The translations under genes and the position numbers were made by a program. A DNA stretch of 64,000 nucleotides, from assembly GCF_001189915.1 (NCBI RefSeq), contig NZ_LFLS01000012.1:62001-126000 (forward strand), written 5' to 3'. How positions within the stretch are numbered: position 1 is the stretch's first letter; every line of letters starts with the position of its first letter. The notes beneath the pieces were generated by a model. It worked only from the letters and a program-made list of their open reading frames with translations. It was not told the origin of the DNA and did no database searches. Below, in pieces: positions 45,049-54,511 of this stretch. The stretch comes from Herbaspirillum autotrophicum (lineage in GTDB: Bacteria > Pseudomonadota > Gammaproteobacteria > Burkholderiales > Burkholderiaceae_D).

Positions 45049-45756
45049 TCAAGCCTCCATCACGATATGCGGCGGCAAATCGTAGGCGCGTACCGCACGC
45101 TCACGCGCCACCGCCTTGCGCACTGCCGGTCGCGCCGCAACCCGCTGCGCCAGTGCAGCGTAACGCGGGCGCGCGGGCAAACCGCATTGCACGCGCTCGT
45201 CGAAGCTCCACAGATAAAACACGAACAGATAGGCATCCACTACGGTGAAGGTTTCACCGAGTGCGTAAGTGCTGTCGCCGAGGCGCGATTCGATCAGTTC
45301 CAGATACCTGGCCAGATTCTTGCCGCCCTGTGCCTGCACCGCCGCCATGCCTGCCGCCTCTTCGCCGCCATATGTCTGCGGCCGGAAGATCGAGCGATAT
45401 GCCACATGCAGGCTGCTGGAAATCAGATTCATCCATTCATGCGCCCGTGCCCGCGCCACGGTGCCGGGGCGCGGCAACAACTGGCTTTCCGGTGCCAGAT
45501 CGGCGATATAGGTCAAAATCGCCTGCGATTCGGTCAGGATCTGGCCGCCGATGCCGAGTGCCGGCACCGTGCCGCTCGGATTGAGTCGCAAATAATCGGC
45601 CTGACGGTTTTCCTGATTACGGATATTTACCGCCACCGCCTCAAATGCCAGACCCGATTCTTCCAGCGCGATATGCGAGGCCAGCGAACAGGCTTTGGGG
45701 CTGTAGTACAGCGACAGCGACGGTGGGAATGCGGAAGGTAAAGATTGGCCGGTCAT
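45049..45756 (-). CDS. Glutathione S-transferase (beta-class-like)
   Basis: The 235-residue protein has a thioredoxin-like N-terminal domain, with YYSPKACSLASHIALEE at about 17-33 (the Cys-Ser region typical of bacterial beta-class GSTs) and SGTVPALGIGGQILTESQAI at about 61-80 for glutathione binding. A helical C-terminal domain follows. It is the first gene of the leftward aromatic operon, translationally coupled to LigA. In other bacteria such GSTs cleave aryl ethers, isomerise maleyl-type ring-cleavage products or dehalogenate. An isomerase or ether-cleaving role fits here but is inferred. Confidence 0.9.
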   Translation of the reverse strand: MTGQSLPSAFPPSLSLYYSPKACSLASHIALEESGLAFEAVAVNIRNQENRQADYLRLNPSGTVPALGIGGQILTESQAILTYIADLAPESQLLPRPGTVARARAHEWMNLISSSLHVAYRSIFRPQTYGGEEAAGMAAVQAQGGKNLARYLELIESRLGDSTYALGETFTVVDAYLFVFYLWSFDERVQCGLPARPRYAALAQRVAARPAVRKAVARERAVRAYDLPPHIVMEA

Positions 45757-45995
45757 GTGTTGTCCTCGATTGTTGATGCAAATCTGATGTCATGCAGCAA
45801 CTTCACGGACAAAACCACGCCGCCATGGCTTTGCATTAGAATGCCCCTGAAGCCGGCATCGGTTTGCCCTGAGATTGCATGCGTCGATCATAGAGAGCGG
45901 GGCCAGTGATGTCTGTCCTCCGAACTAAGGACAAATGGCCCGAAACCGGCTTCCGACCTGCGTTAGAAGCAGGTACATACAAGAACGGAGACAAC

Positions 45996-46865
45996 ATGCG
46001 TATATGGCAAAGCAGCCAGCAACCAGCGCGAATTTCGGTCGCCCCGGCCGGTCTGTCACGTCTGCTGGCGGCGATTACCGATGAAGACCGGACGCAATTG
46101 CCGCGCGCGATTCTGGATCTGGTGCGTTCCGAAGTGGACGTGATCAACTGCGCATTGTTTTTATTGCCGGCAGTGGGCCAGCCGTGGCTGCTGGGACATG
46201 CCGAGGTGAATAATCCGTCGCTGGTGGCATCCGCCTGGGGCGCCTATCTGGATCAGTATTACCAGCGCGATATCGGTTTGCAGCAAGTCTTGCGACATGA
46301 CAACCTGTCGGTACTGTCGCGCTCCTCGATCCTGTTGCATCAGGACGCCAGCGACATCATCGATACCGGCTACCGCAACGATTGCTACGACAATACCGGG
46401 ACCTCGCAACGCTTTGCGATCTTCCGCAAGATCAAGGGCAACAATAATCTGCTGATCGGGATTTATCGCTCGGCCTCGGCCAAGGCCTTGTCGGCGTCCG
46501 ATCTGCTCTATCTGGAATTGCTGGCCGACTGCCTCAGCGAAGCCGCCGTGCAGCGCTATCGCATCATGCCGCAGACGCTGGTGCTGAGCGCCAACAAGCT
46601 GGACTCGCTGCAACAGGAACTCGATACCAAACTGAGCAAGCGCGAATACGACCTGATTCTGTGTATCGCGCGCGGCATGACGATTCCGGCTGCAGCCAAG
46701 GCCATGGGCATCAAGACCGTATCGGCCGTGACCTACCGCAACCGCGGCTTCGCCAAACTCAACATCCGCACCCAGCAGGAATTGTTCGCCAAACTGATGG
46801 AGCACAGCGATGGCAGCAGCGCGGCCGGCGTGATGATGCCCGCCTCGCCAATATTGATGTCGTGA
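45996..46865 (+). CDS. LuxR-type transcriptional regulator, divergent from the aromatic operon
   Basis: From the ATG at 45996 (GGAG 7 bp upstream) the protein has 289 residues. About 1-215 is a sensor-like domain without a match I can name. The C-terminal helix-turn-helix (about 215-275) has LSKREYDLILCIARGMTIPAAA and IKTVSAVTYRNRGFAKL, as in LuxR proteins. It lacks a receiver domain. Its divergent place next to the GST-LigAB-Rieske operon makes it the likely regulator, perhaps sensing the aromatic substrate. Short palindromes, ACCTGC/GCAGGT (45956-45974) and GTCCT/AGGAC (45915-45932), lie in the spacer and could be binding sites. Confidence 0.88.
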   Translation: MRIWQSSQQPARISVAPAGLSRLLAAITDEDRTQLPRAILDLVRSEVDVINCALFLLPAVGQPWLLGHAEVNNPSLVASAWGAYLDQYYQRDIGLQQVLRHDNLSVLSRSSILLHQDASDIIDTGYRNDCYDNTGTSQRFAIFRKIKGNNNLLIGIYRSASAKALSASDLLYLELLADCLSEAAVQRYRIMPQTLVLSANKLDSLQQELDTKLSKREYDLILCIARGMTIPAAAKAMGIKTVSAVTYRNRGFAKLNIRTQQELFAKLMEHSDGSSAAGVMMPASPILMS

Positions 46866-46920
46866 ATCTGGCCGGCCGGCGGCGCTGCCACCGGCCCTCT
46901 CCAGCCTTCACCAGGCTTGA

Positions 46921-48498
46921 TCAGCCCTTGTAGATACCGCAACCAATCACCAGCCCGTCGATCTTTTCGATGTAGGTGGTCTTGGCTTCCAGTACTGCCG
47001 TCACCGGATTGGGCCAGCGGTAATCGATCCAGCCCTTGCCGGCGGCATTGGCGGTATCGACGAAATGCTTGATGAACGGTTTGCCGTCGGCATCCTTGAG
47101 ATCGATCAGATTCTTGCCGATCAGCTTGGCATTGTCGCCATGCGCCAGTGTATTGCCTTGCAAATCAATCACGTTGATATACAGATCGCGCTGCCGGAAC
47201 GGCGGTGTCGGCGTGCTGAAATCGGCCAGCGCCTGTTGCTTGCCATGCTGACGCACATGCTGCACCGCGCGGCCCACCATGGCAATCGCTTCGTCCACAT
47301 TGTTTTCGAGACGGAAGGCGCTCACCGATTGCGCCAGCGAGGTCGCCAGTTGCGTCATCTGACCGGCAGCAGCCGCCGCCTGTTCCACCATTGCTGCATT
47401 TTGCTGGGTCATGCGATCCATTTCGGTGACGGCCTGATTGACTTCACTGATGCCGCTGCTTTGCTGGCGGCCGGCGTCGGTGATCTCGGCCATGATGCGC
47501 GCCACATGTTGCACCGAATCGACGATCTCGTGCATGGTCTTGCCGGCATCATCGACCAACGCATTGCCGTTCTGTACCTGCTGCACCGAGTCACCGATCA
47601 AGGTCTTGATTTCGCGTGCCGCCACCGCCGACCGTTGCGCCAGATTTCTGACTTCGGCCGCCACCACCGCAAAGCCGCGGCCCTGCTCGCCGGCGCGGGC
47701 CGCTTCCACCGACGCATTGAGCGCCAGAATATTGGTTTGAAAGGCGATGCCATCAATGACGCTGATGATGTCGACGATCTTGCGTGAACTGGTGTTGATC
47801 GAATTCATGGTGTCGACCACCTTGCTGACCACCGCGCCGCCCTTGATGGCGAACTCTGAGGCCGACGCCACCAGCGTATTGGCGCGTACTGCGTGATCGG
47901 CATTCTGGCGTACCGCAGAAGTCAGTTGCTCCATCGATGCCGCCGTTTGTTGCAACGAACTGGCTTGCGCTTCGGTGCGTGACGACAAGGCATCGTTGCC
48001 GCTGGCGATCTGGCCGGACGCGGCGGAAATGGCATTGGTGCCGGAGCGTACCTCGCCGACGATCTTCAGCAAGTTGCCATTCATGTCTTGCAAGGCGAGC
48101 AACAAGGCACTGATTTCATCGTTGCCGGCCACTGCCGTCTGCGATGACAGATCACCCGACGCCACGCGCCGTGCAATCGATACCGCCGCCTGCAATGGCC
48201 GCGTGATGCTGCGCCCGAGCAGCCATACCAGCGCCACGCTGAGCAGCAAGACGATGGCGCCGGCCAGTGCCGCCCACAGCATCAGGCTGTGACGGCTGGC
48301 GGCGGCATGCGCCAGCTCGGCGGTGATGGCGGTCGCCGCCGGCCCCTGCCCGGCCACCGTCAGCAAGCGCTGACTGAGAGCGGACTGAATCATCTCGGCT
48401 TGCAGCGCCAGCGCCACGCCGAGCCCGGCCAGCAATACAAACACAATGGCAAAACCGCCGTACAGGCGGGTACCAATCGCAAATCGACGCAGCCCCAT
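46921..48498 (-). CDS. Methyl-accepting chemotaxis protein with C-terminal Cache domain
   Basis: The 525-residue receptor has membrane helix 1 at about 13-33, a short periplasmic loop (about 40 residues), helix 2 at about 73-93, a HAMP domain, and a signalling domain at about 150-390. The conserved hairpin tip is IAFQTNILALNASVEAARAG. After it, residues about 400-525 form a single-Cache sensor domain (LYINVIDLQGNTLAHG, DADGKPFIKHFVDTA, YRWPNPVTAVLEAKTTY), which normally lies outside the membrane before HAMP. Here it should be cytoplasmic. It is the last gene of the paa-liv operon, 38 bp after livF, so chemotaxis toward phenylacetate or a related acid is likely. Confidence 0.9.
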   Translation of the reverse strand: MGLRRFAIGTRLYGGFAIVFVLLAGLGVALALQAEMIQSALSQRLLTVAGQGPAATAITAELAHAAASRHSLMLWAALAGAIVLLLSVALVWLLGRSITRPLQAAVSIARRVASGDLSSQTAVAGNDEISALLLALQDMNGNLLKIVGEVRSGTNAISAASGQIASGNDALSSRTEAQASSLQQTAASMEQLTSAVRQNADHAVRANTLVASASEFAIKGGAVVSKVVDTMNSINTSSRKIVDIISVIDGIAFQTNILALNASVEAARAGEQGRGFAVVAAEVRNLAQRSAVAAREIKTLIGDSVQQVQNGNALVDDAGKTMHEIVDSVQHVARIMAEITDAGRQQSSGISEVNQAVTEMDRMTQQNAAMVEQAAAAAGQMTQLATSLAQSVSAFRLENNVDEAIAMVGRAVQHVRQHGKQQALADFSTPTPPFRQRDLYINVIDLQGNTLAHGDNAKLIGKNLIDLKDADGKPFIKHFVDTANAAGKGWIDYRWPNPVTAVLEAKTTYIEKIDGLVIGCGIYKG

Positions 48499-48536
48499 CT
48501 CTCCCCCGTTATTGTTATGCAGTACTTGTCAAATGC

Positions 48537-49289
48537 TTAGTGCTTGGCAAACCCCAGATAGCTTTCAATGATTTGCTTGTTGCCGGCCAGTTCCGTCGCC
48601 GGTCCCTGCATCACCAGTTCGCCCATTTCCAGCACATAGGCGTAATCGGCAACCTGCAAGGCGGCACGGGCATTCTGTTCGATCAGCAAGGTCGCCACGC
48701 CGGTTTGACGCAAGGCGCTGATGATGTGGAAGATTTCCTTGGTGATCAGCGGCGCCAGTCCCAGACTCGGCTCATCCAGCATCAAGACCTGCGGCTTGGC
48801 CATCAGTGCGCGGCCGACGGCCAGCATTTGCCGTTCGCCGCCGGACAAGGTGCCGGAGGCTTGCTTGCGGCGCTCCAGCAAACGCGGGAACAAGTCATAC
48901 ACGGCATCCAGTTGATCCATGTAATTGGCTTCGCCATTTTTCTTGCGCTTGTAGGCACCGAGCTGCAAATTGTCTTCCACGCTCATGGTGGAAAACAGTT
49001 CGCGTTTTTCCGGCACCAGCGACAAGCCGCGCGCGACCCGTTCTTCCACTTCCATGCCGCTCATGCTGTGGCCCAGATAACTGACATTGCCGGTGGCGCC
49101 AGCGCCGCTCGGCAAGCTGCCCATGATGGCGTTGAGCAAGGTCGATTTGCCGGCGCCGTTGGGGCCGATCACCGTCACGATCTGTCCTTCGCGCACTTGC
49201 AGCGCGCCGCCATGCAATGCTTCCACCTTGCCGTAGCGCACATGCAAATCGCTGACATCCAACAATACTTTGCCGTTTTGCTGCGTCAT
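48537..49289 (-). CDS. livF: ABC transporter ATP-binding protein, LivF type
   Basis: The 250-residue ATPase has Walker A GPNGAGKS, the signature LSGGERQ, and Walker [12 protein letters not shown]. It ends LGFAKH, as in LivF of branched-chain amino-acid type importers. The ATG at 49289 overlaps the stop of the livM-livG gene (ATGA). With LivH, LivM-LivG and a binding protein it forms one importer. The presence of paaZ in the same operon suggests that the substrate is phenylacetate or a related acid rather than an amino acid. Confidence 0.94.
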   Translation of the reverse strand: MTQQNGKVLLDVSDLHVRYGKVEALHGGALQVREGQIVTVIGPNGAGKSTLLNAIMGSLPSGAGATGNVSYLGHSMSGMEVEERVARGLSLVPEKRELFSTMSVEDNLQLGAYKRKKNGEANYMDQLDAVYDLFPRLLERRKQASGTLSGGERQMLAVGRALMAKPQVLMLDEPSLGLAPLITKEIFHIISALRQTGVATLLIEQNARAALQVADYAYVLEMGELVMQGPATELAGNKQIIESYLGFAKH

Positions 49290-51082
49290 TCCACACCTCC
49301 GAGATAAGCTTCCAGCACGGCCGGATGCACCTGAATCTGTGCCGGTGTGCCTTCGGCGATCTTGGTGCCGAATTCCATGACCACGATGTGATCGGTCAAC
49401 TGCATCACGAAATCCATATCGTGTTCCACCAGCAGCACGGCCATGCCTTCGCTGCGCAATTTTTTCAGCAATTCTGACAAGGCTTGCTTTTCCTTGTAGC
49501 GCAAACCGGCCGCCGGCTCGTCCAGCAACAGCAAGGCCGGATCGCAGCACAACGCCCGCGCGATTTCCAGAATCCGTTGCTGCCCCAGCGCCAGACTGCC
49601 GGCCGGGCGATACATCAGATCGCTCAGCCCCACCCGCTCCAGTTGTCGCGCAGCTTCGTGCAGCAGCTTGCCTTCTTCCTTTTTATTGAGACGCAAGATG
49701 CTGGCCAGCACCCCGCCCTGGGCCGCGAAGTCACCGCGCAAATGGGCGCCGATGGCGACGTTTTCCAGCACGCTCATGCCCGGCACCAGCCGCACATGCT
49801 GGAAGGTACGCGCCACGCCGCGCTGCACGATCTGGCGCGACGACAAGCCGGCAATCGACTGGCCGCGATAATCGACACGACCGCTGGTGGCCGGCAACAC
49901 GCCGGTCAGCAAATTGAAGGTGGTCGATTTACCGGCACCGTTGGGGCCGATCAGGCCGACGATTTCTCCGGCCTTGACCGAAAACGAGACATCGTTGACC
50001 GCCACCAGTCCGCCAAACTGCTTGCGCGCATCTTGCACGTCCAGAATCACTTCGCCCTTGGCCGGCTTGGTTTTTTGCGGTAATGCTACGGCCTGTTCCG
50101 GGGCCCGCGCCGATGGCTGGATACCGAATTTTTCCGCACAAAATGCCTGAATGAATGGCCACAGACCTTCGTTTGCATATTGCAGGAACAGCACCAGCAA
50201 CACGCCGAAGGCAATCACTTCAAAGTTGCCGCTGGCGCCGAGCAGACCGGGCAGCCAGGCTTGCAGGAAGTTGCCGAGAATGGTGATGACACCGGCACCG
50301 AGAATCGCACCCCAGACAAAACCGGCGCCGCCGACCACCACCATCAGCAGGTAATCGATACCGTACTTGAGACCGAACGGGGTCGGATTGACCGCATGTT
50401 GCAAATGCGCGTACAACCAGCCCGAGACGCCGGCCAGCATGGCGGCGTAGGCAAAGATGACGATCTTGATCCACGGTGTATTGACGCCCATCGCTTCCGG
50501 CATCACATAACCGAACTTGAGCGCCCGCACCGCGCGCCCCGGTCTGGAGTTCAGAAAATTCTGCACCGATAGCAAGGCCAGGATGACCGCAATCCAGATC
50601 AGCACATACATCGAGCGACCGCTGCTGAATTCGAAATCGAACAAGCTGATCGATGGCACGCCGCCGATGCCGTCATATTTGCCGAGGCTTTCCAGATTGC
50701 CGAACAGGAAGTACAGCGACAAGCCCCAGGCAATCGTGCTCAACGGCAGATAATGGCCCGACAGGCGCATCGTGAAGGAACCGATCACAATGGCCGAACC
50801 GCCGGTCAGCAACAAGCCGGCCAGCAGGCCGATCCATGGCGACAAGCCGTAATGGGTGGTCAGATACGCCGTGGCGTAAGCGCCGATACCGACAAACGCC
50901 GCCTGTCCGAACGAGGTCATGCCGGCAACGCCGGTCAGCAATACCAGTCCGAGGCCGACGATGCTGTACAGGCCGACATAGGACAACAAGGTAATCCAGA
51001 ATGCCGGGATCGGCAGCAGCGGCAACAACAGAATGGCCGTCATCGCCACCAGCGGCGCAATCAGGGTAATTTTGCTTTTCAT
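49286..51082 (-). CDS. livMG: Fused LivM permease and LivG ATPase
   Basis: The roughly 598-residue protein joins two subunits that are often separate. Residues about 1-320 are the LivM permease with eight to ten membrane helices and the EAA-like [17 protein letters not shown]. After a short linker (about 320-345), residues about 345-598 are the LivG ATPase with Walker [24 protein letters not shown] and Walker [12 protein letters not shown] place the start at the ATG at 51082, which follows the livH stop and has GAGG; ATGs at 51106 and 51112 inside livH are alternatives. The fusion fixes the ratio of the two parts. Confidence 0.92.
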   Translation of the reverse strand: MKSKITLIAPLVAMTAILLLPLLPIPAFWITLLSYVGLYSIVGLGLVLLTGVAGMTSFGQAAFVGIGAYATAYLTTHYGLSPWIGLLAGLLLTGGSAIVIGSFTMRLSGHYLPLSTIAWGLSLYFLFGNLESLGKYDGIGGVPSISLFDFEFSSGRSMYVLIWIAVILALLSVQNFLNSRPGRAVRALKFGYVMPEAMGVNTPWIKIVIFAYAAMLAGVSGWLYAHLQHAVNPTPFGLKYGIDYLLMVVVGGAGFVWGAILGAGVITILGNFLQAWLPGLLGASGNFEVIAFGVLLVLFLQYANEGLWPFIQAFCAEKFGIQPSARAPEQAVALPQKTKPAKGEVILDVQDARKQFGGLVAVNDVSFSVKAGEIVGLIGPNGAGKSTTFNLLTGVLPATSGRVDYRGQSIAGLSSRQIVQRGVARTFQHVRLVPGMSVLENVAIGAHLRGDFAAQGGVLASILRLNKKEEGKLLHEAARQLERVGLSDLMYRPAGSLALGQQRILEIARALCCDPALLLLDEPAAGLRYKEKQALSELLKKLRSEGMAVLLVEHDMDFVMQLTDHIVVMEFGTKIAEGTPAQIQVHPAVLEAYLGGVE

Positions 51083-51092
51083 TTCGGCGACC

Positions 51093-52145
51093 TCACGCTT
51101 CTTCATCGACATGCGTGCTCGTCAGCGAGCGCCACAACAGCACCGGAATGATCACGGTGAACACAATCAGATCTTTGAACGAGCTGGCCCAGAATGATGA
51201 GAAGCTTTCCAGCAAACCGACCCCGACCGACCCCGCAGCCGCCAGCGGATAGCTGGCCAGGCCGCCGAAGATGGCGCCGACAAAGCCCTTGAGCGCGATC
51301 AGAAAACCCGATTCGTAGTTGATGATGGTGAATGGTGCGATCAGGATGCCGCACAAGGCGCCGATGCCGCCGCCGAGCGTGAACGCCAGTTTGCCGGCCT
51401 GATTGGTGCCGATGCCGACCAGCCGGGCGCCGAGACGATTGACGGCGGTCGCGCGCAAGGCCTTGCCGGACAAGGTGCGCTCAAAGTAAAAGTAAATCGC
51501 GATGATCAGCGCAATCACGGTTACCAGCACCGCGATGCTTTGACCGGAAATCAACATCTCGCCAAGCTGGAACTGGGCATCGCTGAATGGCTTGGTATTC
51601 GAACCTTCAGGACCGAACATCACCAGACCCAGACCGACCATCGCCAGATGCACGCCGACCGAGACGATCAGCAACACCAGTACGCTGGCATGCGCCAGCG
51701 GCTGATACGCGATGCGATACATCAGCGGCGCCAGCGGCACCACAATCGCCAGTGCCAGTGCAATCTGCGCCACCATCGGCAAGGCTGCCAGCGGCAGGTA
51801 ATACGCCAGCGCCATCATGGCCAGCGGGAACAGCACATATTTGCCAAGCAGTTTGGGCAATAATTTCGGCAAGCCAAGGCGACGTTCGGCATCACGCAGA
51901 TTAGCCGACAATTCCGCCAGCAAGGTCGCCACGCCCATGACCAGCAGCAACCACACGGTCAGCGGCGACTGACCAGCCTGAATCGCTGCCAGTGTCAGTG
52001 CACCATAGGCGACGAACTCGCCTTGCGGCAGAAAGATGACTCGCGTCACCGAAAAAATCAGTACCAGCGCCAGCGACAACAGGGCATAAATCGCACCCGT
52101 GGTAATGCCGTCTTGCACCAGGACTGCAAAAATGTTTGCGTCCAC
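51093..52145 (-). CDS. livH: ABC transporter permease, LivH type
   Basis: The 350-residue permease has eight or more membrane helices and the family start [20 protein letters not shown]. The C-terminal coupling region is [29 protein letters not shown] (conserved in part), which contacts the ATPases. It is about 50 residues longer than common LivH proteins because of an insertion around residues 85-135. It is separated from paaZ by 153 bp that contain a strong hairpin, and lies directly before livM-livG. Confidence 0.94.
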   Translation of the reverse strand: MDANIFAVLVQDGITTGAIYALLSLALVLIFSVTRVIFLPQGEFVAYGALTLAAIQAGQSPLTVWLLLVMGVATLLAELSANLRDAERRLGLPKLLPKLLGKYVLFPLAMMALAYYLPLAALPMVAQIALALAIVVPLAPLMYRIAYQPLAHASVLVLLIVSVGVHLAMVGLGLVMFGPEGSNTKPFSDAQFQLGEMLISGQSIAVLVTVIALIIAIYFYFERTLSGKALRATAVNRLGARLVGIGTNQAGKLAFTLGGGIGALCGILIAPFTIINYESGFLIALKGFVGAIFGGLASYPLAAAGSVGVGLLESFSSFWASSFKDLIVFTVIIPVLLWRSLTSTHVDEEA

Positions 52146-52229
52146 GTCTTTCCTCCACCATCCAGTTCAGATTCTGTTTCCGGCCTGTCCCGTTCTTGTG
52201 TGACGGGCGTAGCCTGCTTGTCACGCATA

Positions 52230-52260
52230 AGCGGACGCCCCGCCGGGCGCGGTGTCCGCT
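52230..52260 (-). promoter_or_regulatory. Intercistronic hairpin between paaZ and livH
   Basis: AGCGGACGCC (52230-52239) and GGTGTCCGCT (52251-52260) pair over ten positions with one G-U. No T-run follows on the minus strand, so it is more likely a stability or processing element than a terminator. Confidence 0.5.
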
Positions 52261-52298
52261 ATGTATGCATTGTGTGTCCGGCGCGCGGCCGGCATGGT

Positions 52299-54347
52299 TC
52301 AGTTGCGCTTGGCGACCAGCGTCAGAATGTCGTAGGACGCCACCAGCTCGCCTTCCTGATTGGTCACTTCGACATCCCATGCCACCACGCCTTGACCGAC
52401 GCCATTGACGTCTTTCTTGTTGCGATCGATCTTGCGTTTGCAGGTCAGGCGCGCCTGGATGGTGTCGCCGATGCCGACCGGTTTGACGAAACGCAACGTA
52501 TCCAGTCCGTAATTGGCCAGTACCGGTCCCGGTGCCGGTGATACGAACAGACCGGCGGCAGCCGACAACACGAAGTAGCCGTGCGCGATGCGTTTGCCGA
52601 ACGGCGATTCCTTGGCGGCGATTTCATCGAAGTGCATGTAGAAATAATCGCCCGACAAACCGCCGAAGTTGACGATGTCGGCTTCGCTGACCGTGCGCCG
52701 ATGCGTCAGCAGCGAATCACCGATCTGCAATTCTTCGAAATGATGGCGGAACGGATGAATCGCCGATTCGCGTACCGCCGCGCCGCGCACGTGCTCACCC
52801 ACCACTGCCGCGAGCATGGTTGGCGAACCTTGCAATGCGGCCCGTTGCAGGTAATGCTTGACGGCACGGCCACCGCCGAGTTCTTCACCGCCACCGGCGC
52901 GCCCGGGACCGCCGTGTTTGAGTTGCGGCAACGGCGAACCGTGACCGGTCGATTCCACCGCCGCTTCGCGATCCAGAATCAGCAAACGGCCATGCCAGGC
53001 TGCCGCTACCGGAATGGCTTTGGCCGCGACTTGCGGATCGCGCGTGATCAGGCTGCCGACCAGACTGCCGCGACCGCGTGCCGCCAGCGCCAGAGCGCCG
53101 TCGAAATCGTCATAGGTCATCAGCGTGCTGACCGGGCCAAAGGCCTCGACGTCATGCACCTTGTCGTTGTTGAGCGGATCGCGGCACAGCAGCAAGGTGG
53201 GAGCGAAGAAAGCGCCATCGGCCACGCCCTCGCCTTGCGGATGGAAGCCGTCGCGCTCGCCGAAAATCACTTCGTTGCCGGCGGCCAGCAAGGCCAGGCG
53301 TTCAGCCACGTCATGTTGCTGCGCCTTGGATGCCAATGGCCCCATGCGCACGTTTTCCAGCGCCGGATCACCGATCACCAGCTTCGACAGGCGTGCACGC
53401 AGCCGTTCGGCCAGCGCATCGACATGTTGCCGCGGCACGATGGCGCGGCGGATGGCGGTACATTTCTGTCCGGCCTTGGTGGTCATTTCGCGCGTCAGTT
53501 CCTTGACGAACAAATCGAATTCTTCGTCGTCCGGCGTCACATCCGGTCCGAGGATCGCGCAGTTGAGCGAATCGGCTTCGGCATTGAATGGCACCGAATT
53601 GCGGATCAGGTTCGGATGCACGCGCAGCTTGGCGGCCGTGTCAGCCGAACCGGTAAAGGTCACTACGTCCGGGCCTTGCAGACGGTCCAGCAAATCGCCG
53701 GTGCTGCCGATCACCAGTTGCAGGCTGCCGGCCGGCAACAAACCGGAGGCATCCATCAGCCGCACCACGGCTTCGGTCAGATAGCTGGTGGCGGTAGCCG
53801 GTTTGACGATGCACGGCATACCGGCGAGGAAGGTCGGCGCAAATTTTTCCAGCAAACCCCAGATCGGGAAGTTGAAGGCATTGATGTGCACCGCCACGCC
53901 CTGACGCGGCACCAGAATATGGGTACCGAAAAACTTGCCTTGCTTGCCGAGCGGAATCGCCGGTCCTTCATGCACCAGATTACCGGAAGGGAATTCATTG
54001 CTGCCGATGCTGGCGTAGGCGAACAAGGTGCCGGAACCGCCTTCGATATCGATCCAGCTATCGTTGCGGGTGGCGCCGGTGTGCAGCGAAATCGCGTACA
54101 GCACTTCCTTGTGTTCGTTGAGGTATTTGCCGAGCGCGCGCAGGATCGCCGCGCGTTGCTGGAAATCCAGTGCCAGCAGTGACGCCAGCCCCTGCTTGCG
54201 CGCATGCGTGACGGCTTCGTCGAAGTCGATGTGCTCCGCATGGGTGAATGCGACCGCGCGACCATTGACCGCACTGTGCAATTCTTGCGCCGCAGCGCCG
54301 CCAAACCAGCGGCCGCCGATAAAACTCTGCAGGGTATTGGGTTCCAT
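52299..54347 (-). CDS. paaZ: Oxepin-CoA hydrolase / 3-oxo-5,6-dehydrosuberyl-CoA semialdehyde dehydrogenase
   Basis: The 682-residue bifunctional enzyme opens the ring of oxepin-CoA and oxidises the resulting aldehyde in phenylacetate breakdown. The N-terminal aldehyde dehydrogenase domain (about 1-510) has the catalytic Glu in FNAEADSLN (near 255) and the Cys in AGQKCTAIRR (near 295). The C-terminal MaoC-like hydratase domain (about 535-682) has SGDYFYMHFDEIAAKESPFG and IAHGYFVLS with the Asp and His dyad. The ATG at 54347 is chosen for its fit to the family N-terminus. It sits between the binding-protein and livH genes, apart from paaABCDE. Confidence 0.96.
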   Translation of the reverse strand: MEPNTLQSFIGGRWFGGAAAQELHSAVNGRAVAFTHAEHIDFDEAVTHARKQGLASLLALDFQQRAAILRALGKYLNEHKEVLYAISLHTGATRNDSWIDIEGGSGTLFAYASIGSNEFPSGNLVHEGPAIPLGKQGKFFGTHILVPRQGVAVHINAFNFPIWGLLEKFAPTFLAGMPCIVKPATATSYLTEAVVRLMDASGLLPAGSLQLVIGSTGDLLDRLQGPDVVTFTGSADTAAKLRVHPNLIRNSVPFNAEADSLNCAILGPDVTPDDEEFDLFVKELTREMTTKAGQKCTAIRRAIVPRQHVDALAERLRARLSKLVIGDPALENVRMGPLASKAQQHDVAERLALLAAGNEVIFGERDGFHPQGEGVADGAFFAPTLLLCRDPLNNDKVHDVEAFGPVSTLMTYDDFDGALALAARGRGSLVGSLITRDPQVAAKAIPVAAAWHGRLLILDREAAVESTGHGSPLPQLKHGGPGRAGGGEELGGGRAVKHYLQRAALQGSPTMLAAVVGEHVRGAAVRESAIHPFRHHFEELQIGDSLLTHRRTVSEADIVNFGGLSGDYFYMHFDEIAAKESPFGKRIAHGYFVLSAAAGLFVSPAPGPVLANYGLDTLRFVKPVGIGDTIQARLTCKRKIDRNKKDVNGVGQGVVAWDVEVTNQEGELVASYDILTLVAKRN

Positions 54348-54511
54348 GATTATTCCATTCCGAGGTGGTGCACCAGATAAAGACGCCCATTGGCGGCGGG
54401 CTTGCCGTGACAGCAATCCGCCAGCGTCCCGGCGGCGATTGCCGGGGCTGGCTGACGGACTTGATACGTGAAACTTGAGACTTGAATCAGAAGCAGGTCA
54501 GAACGCCATCA

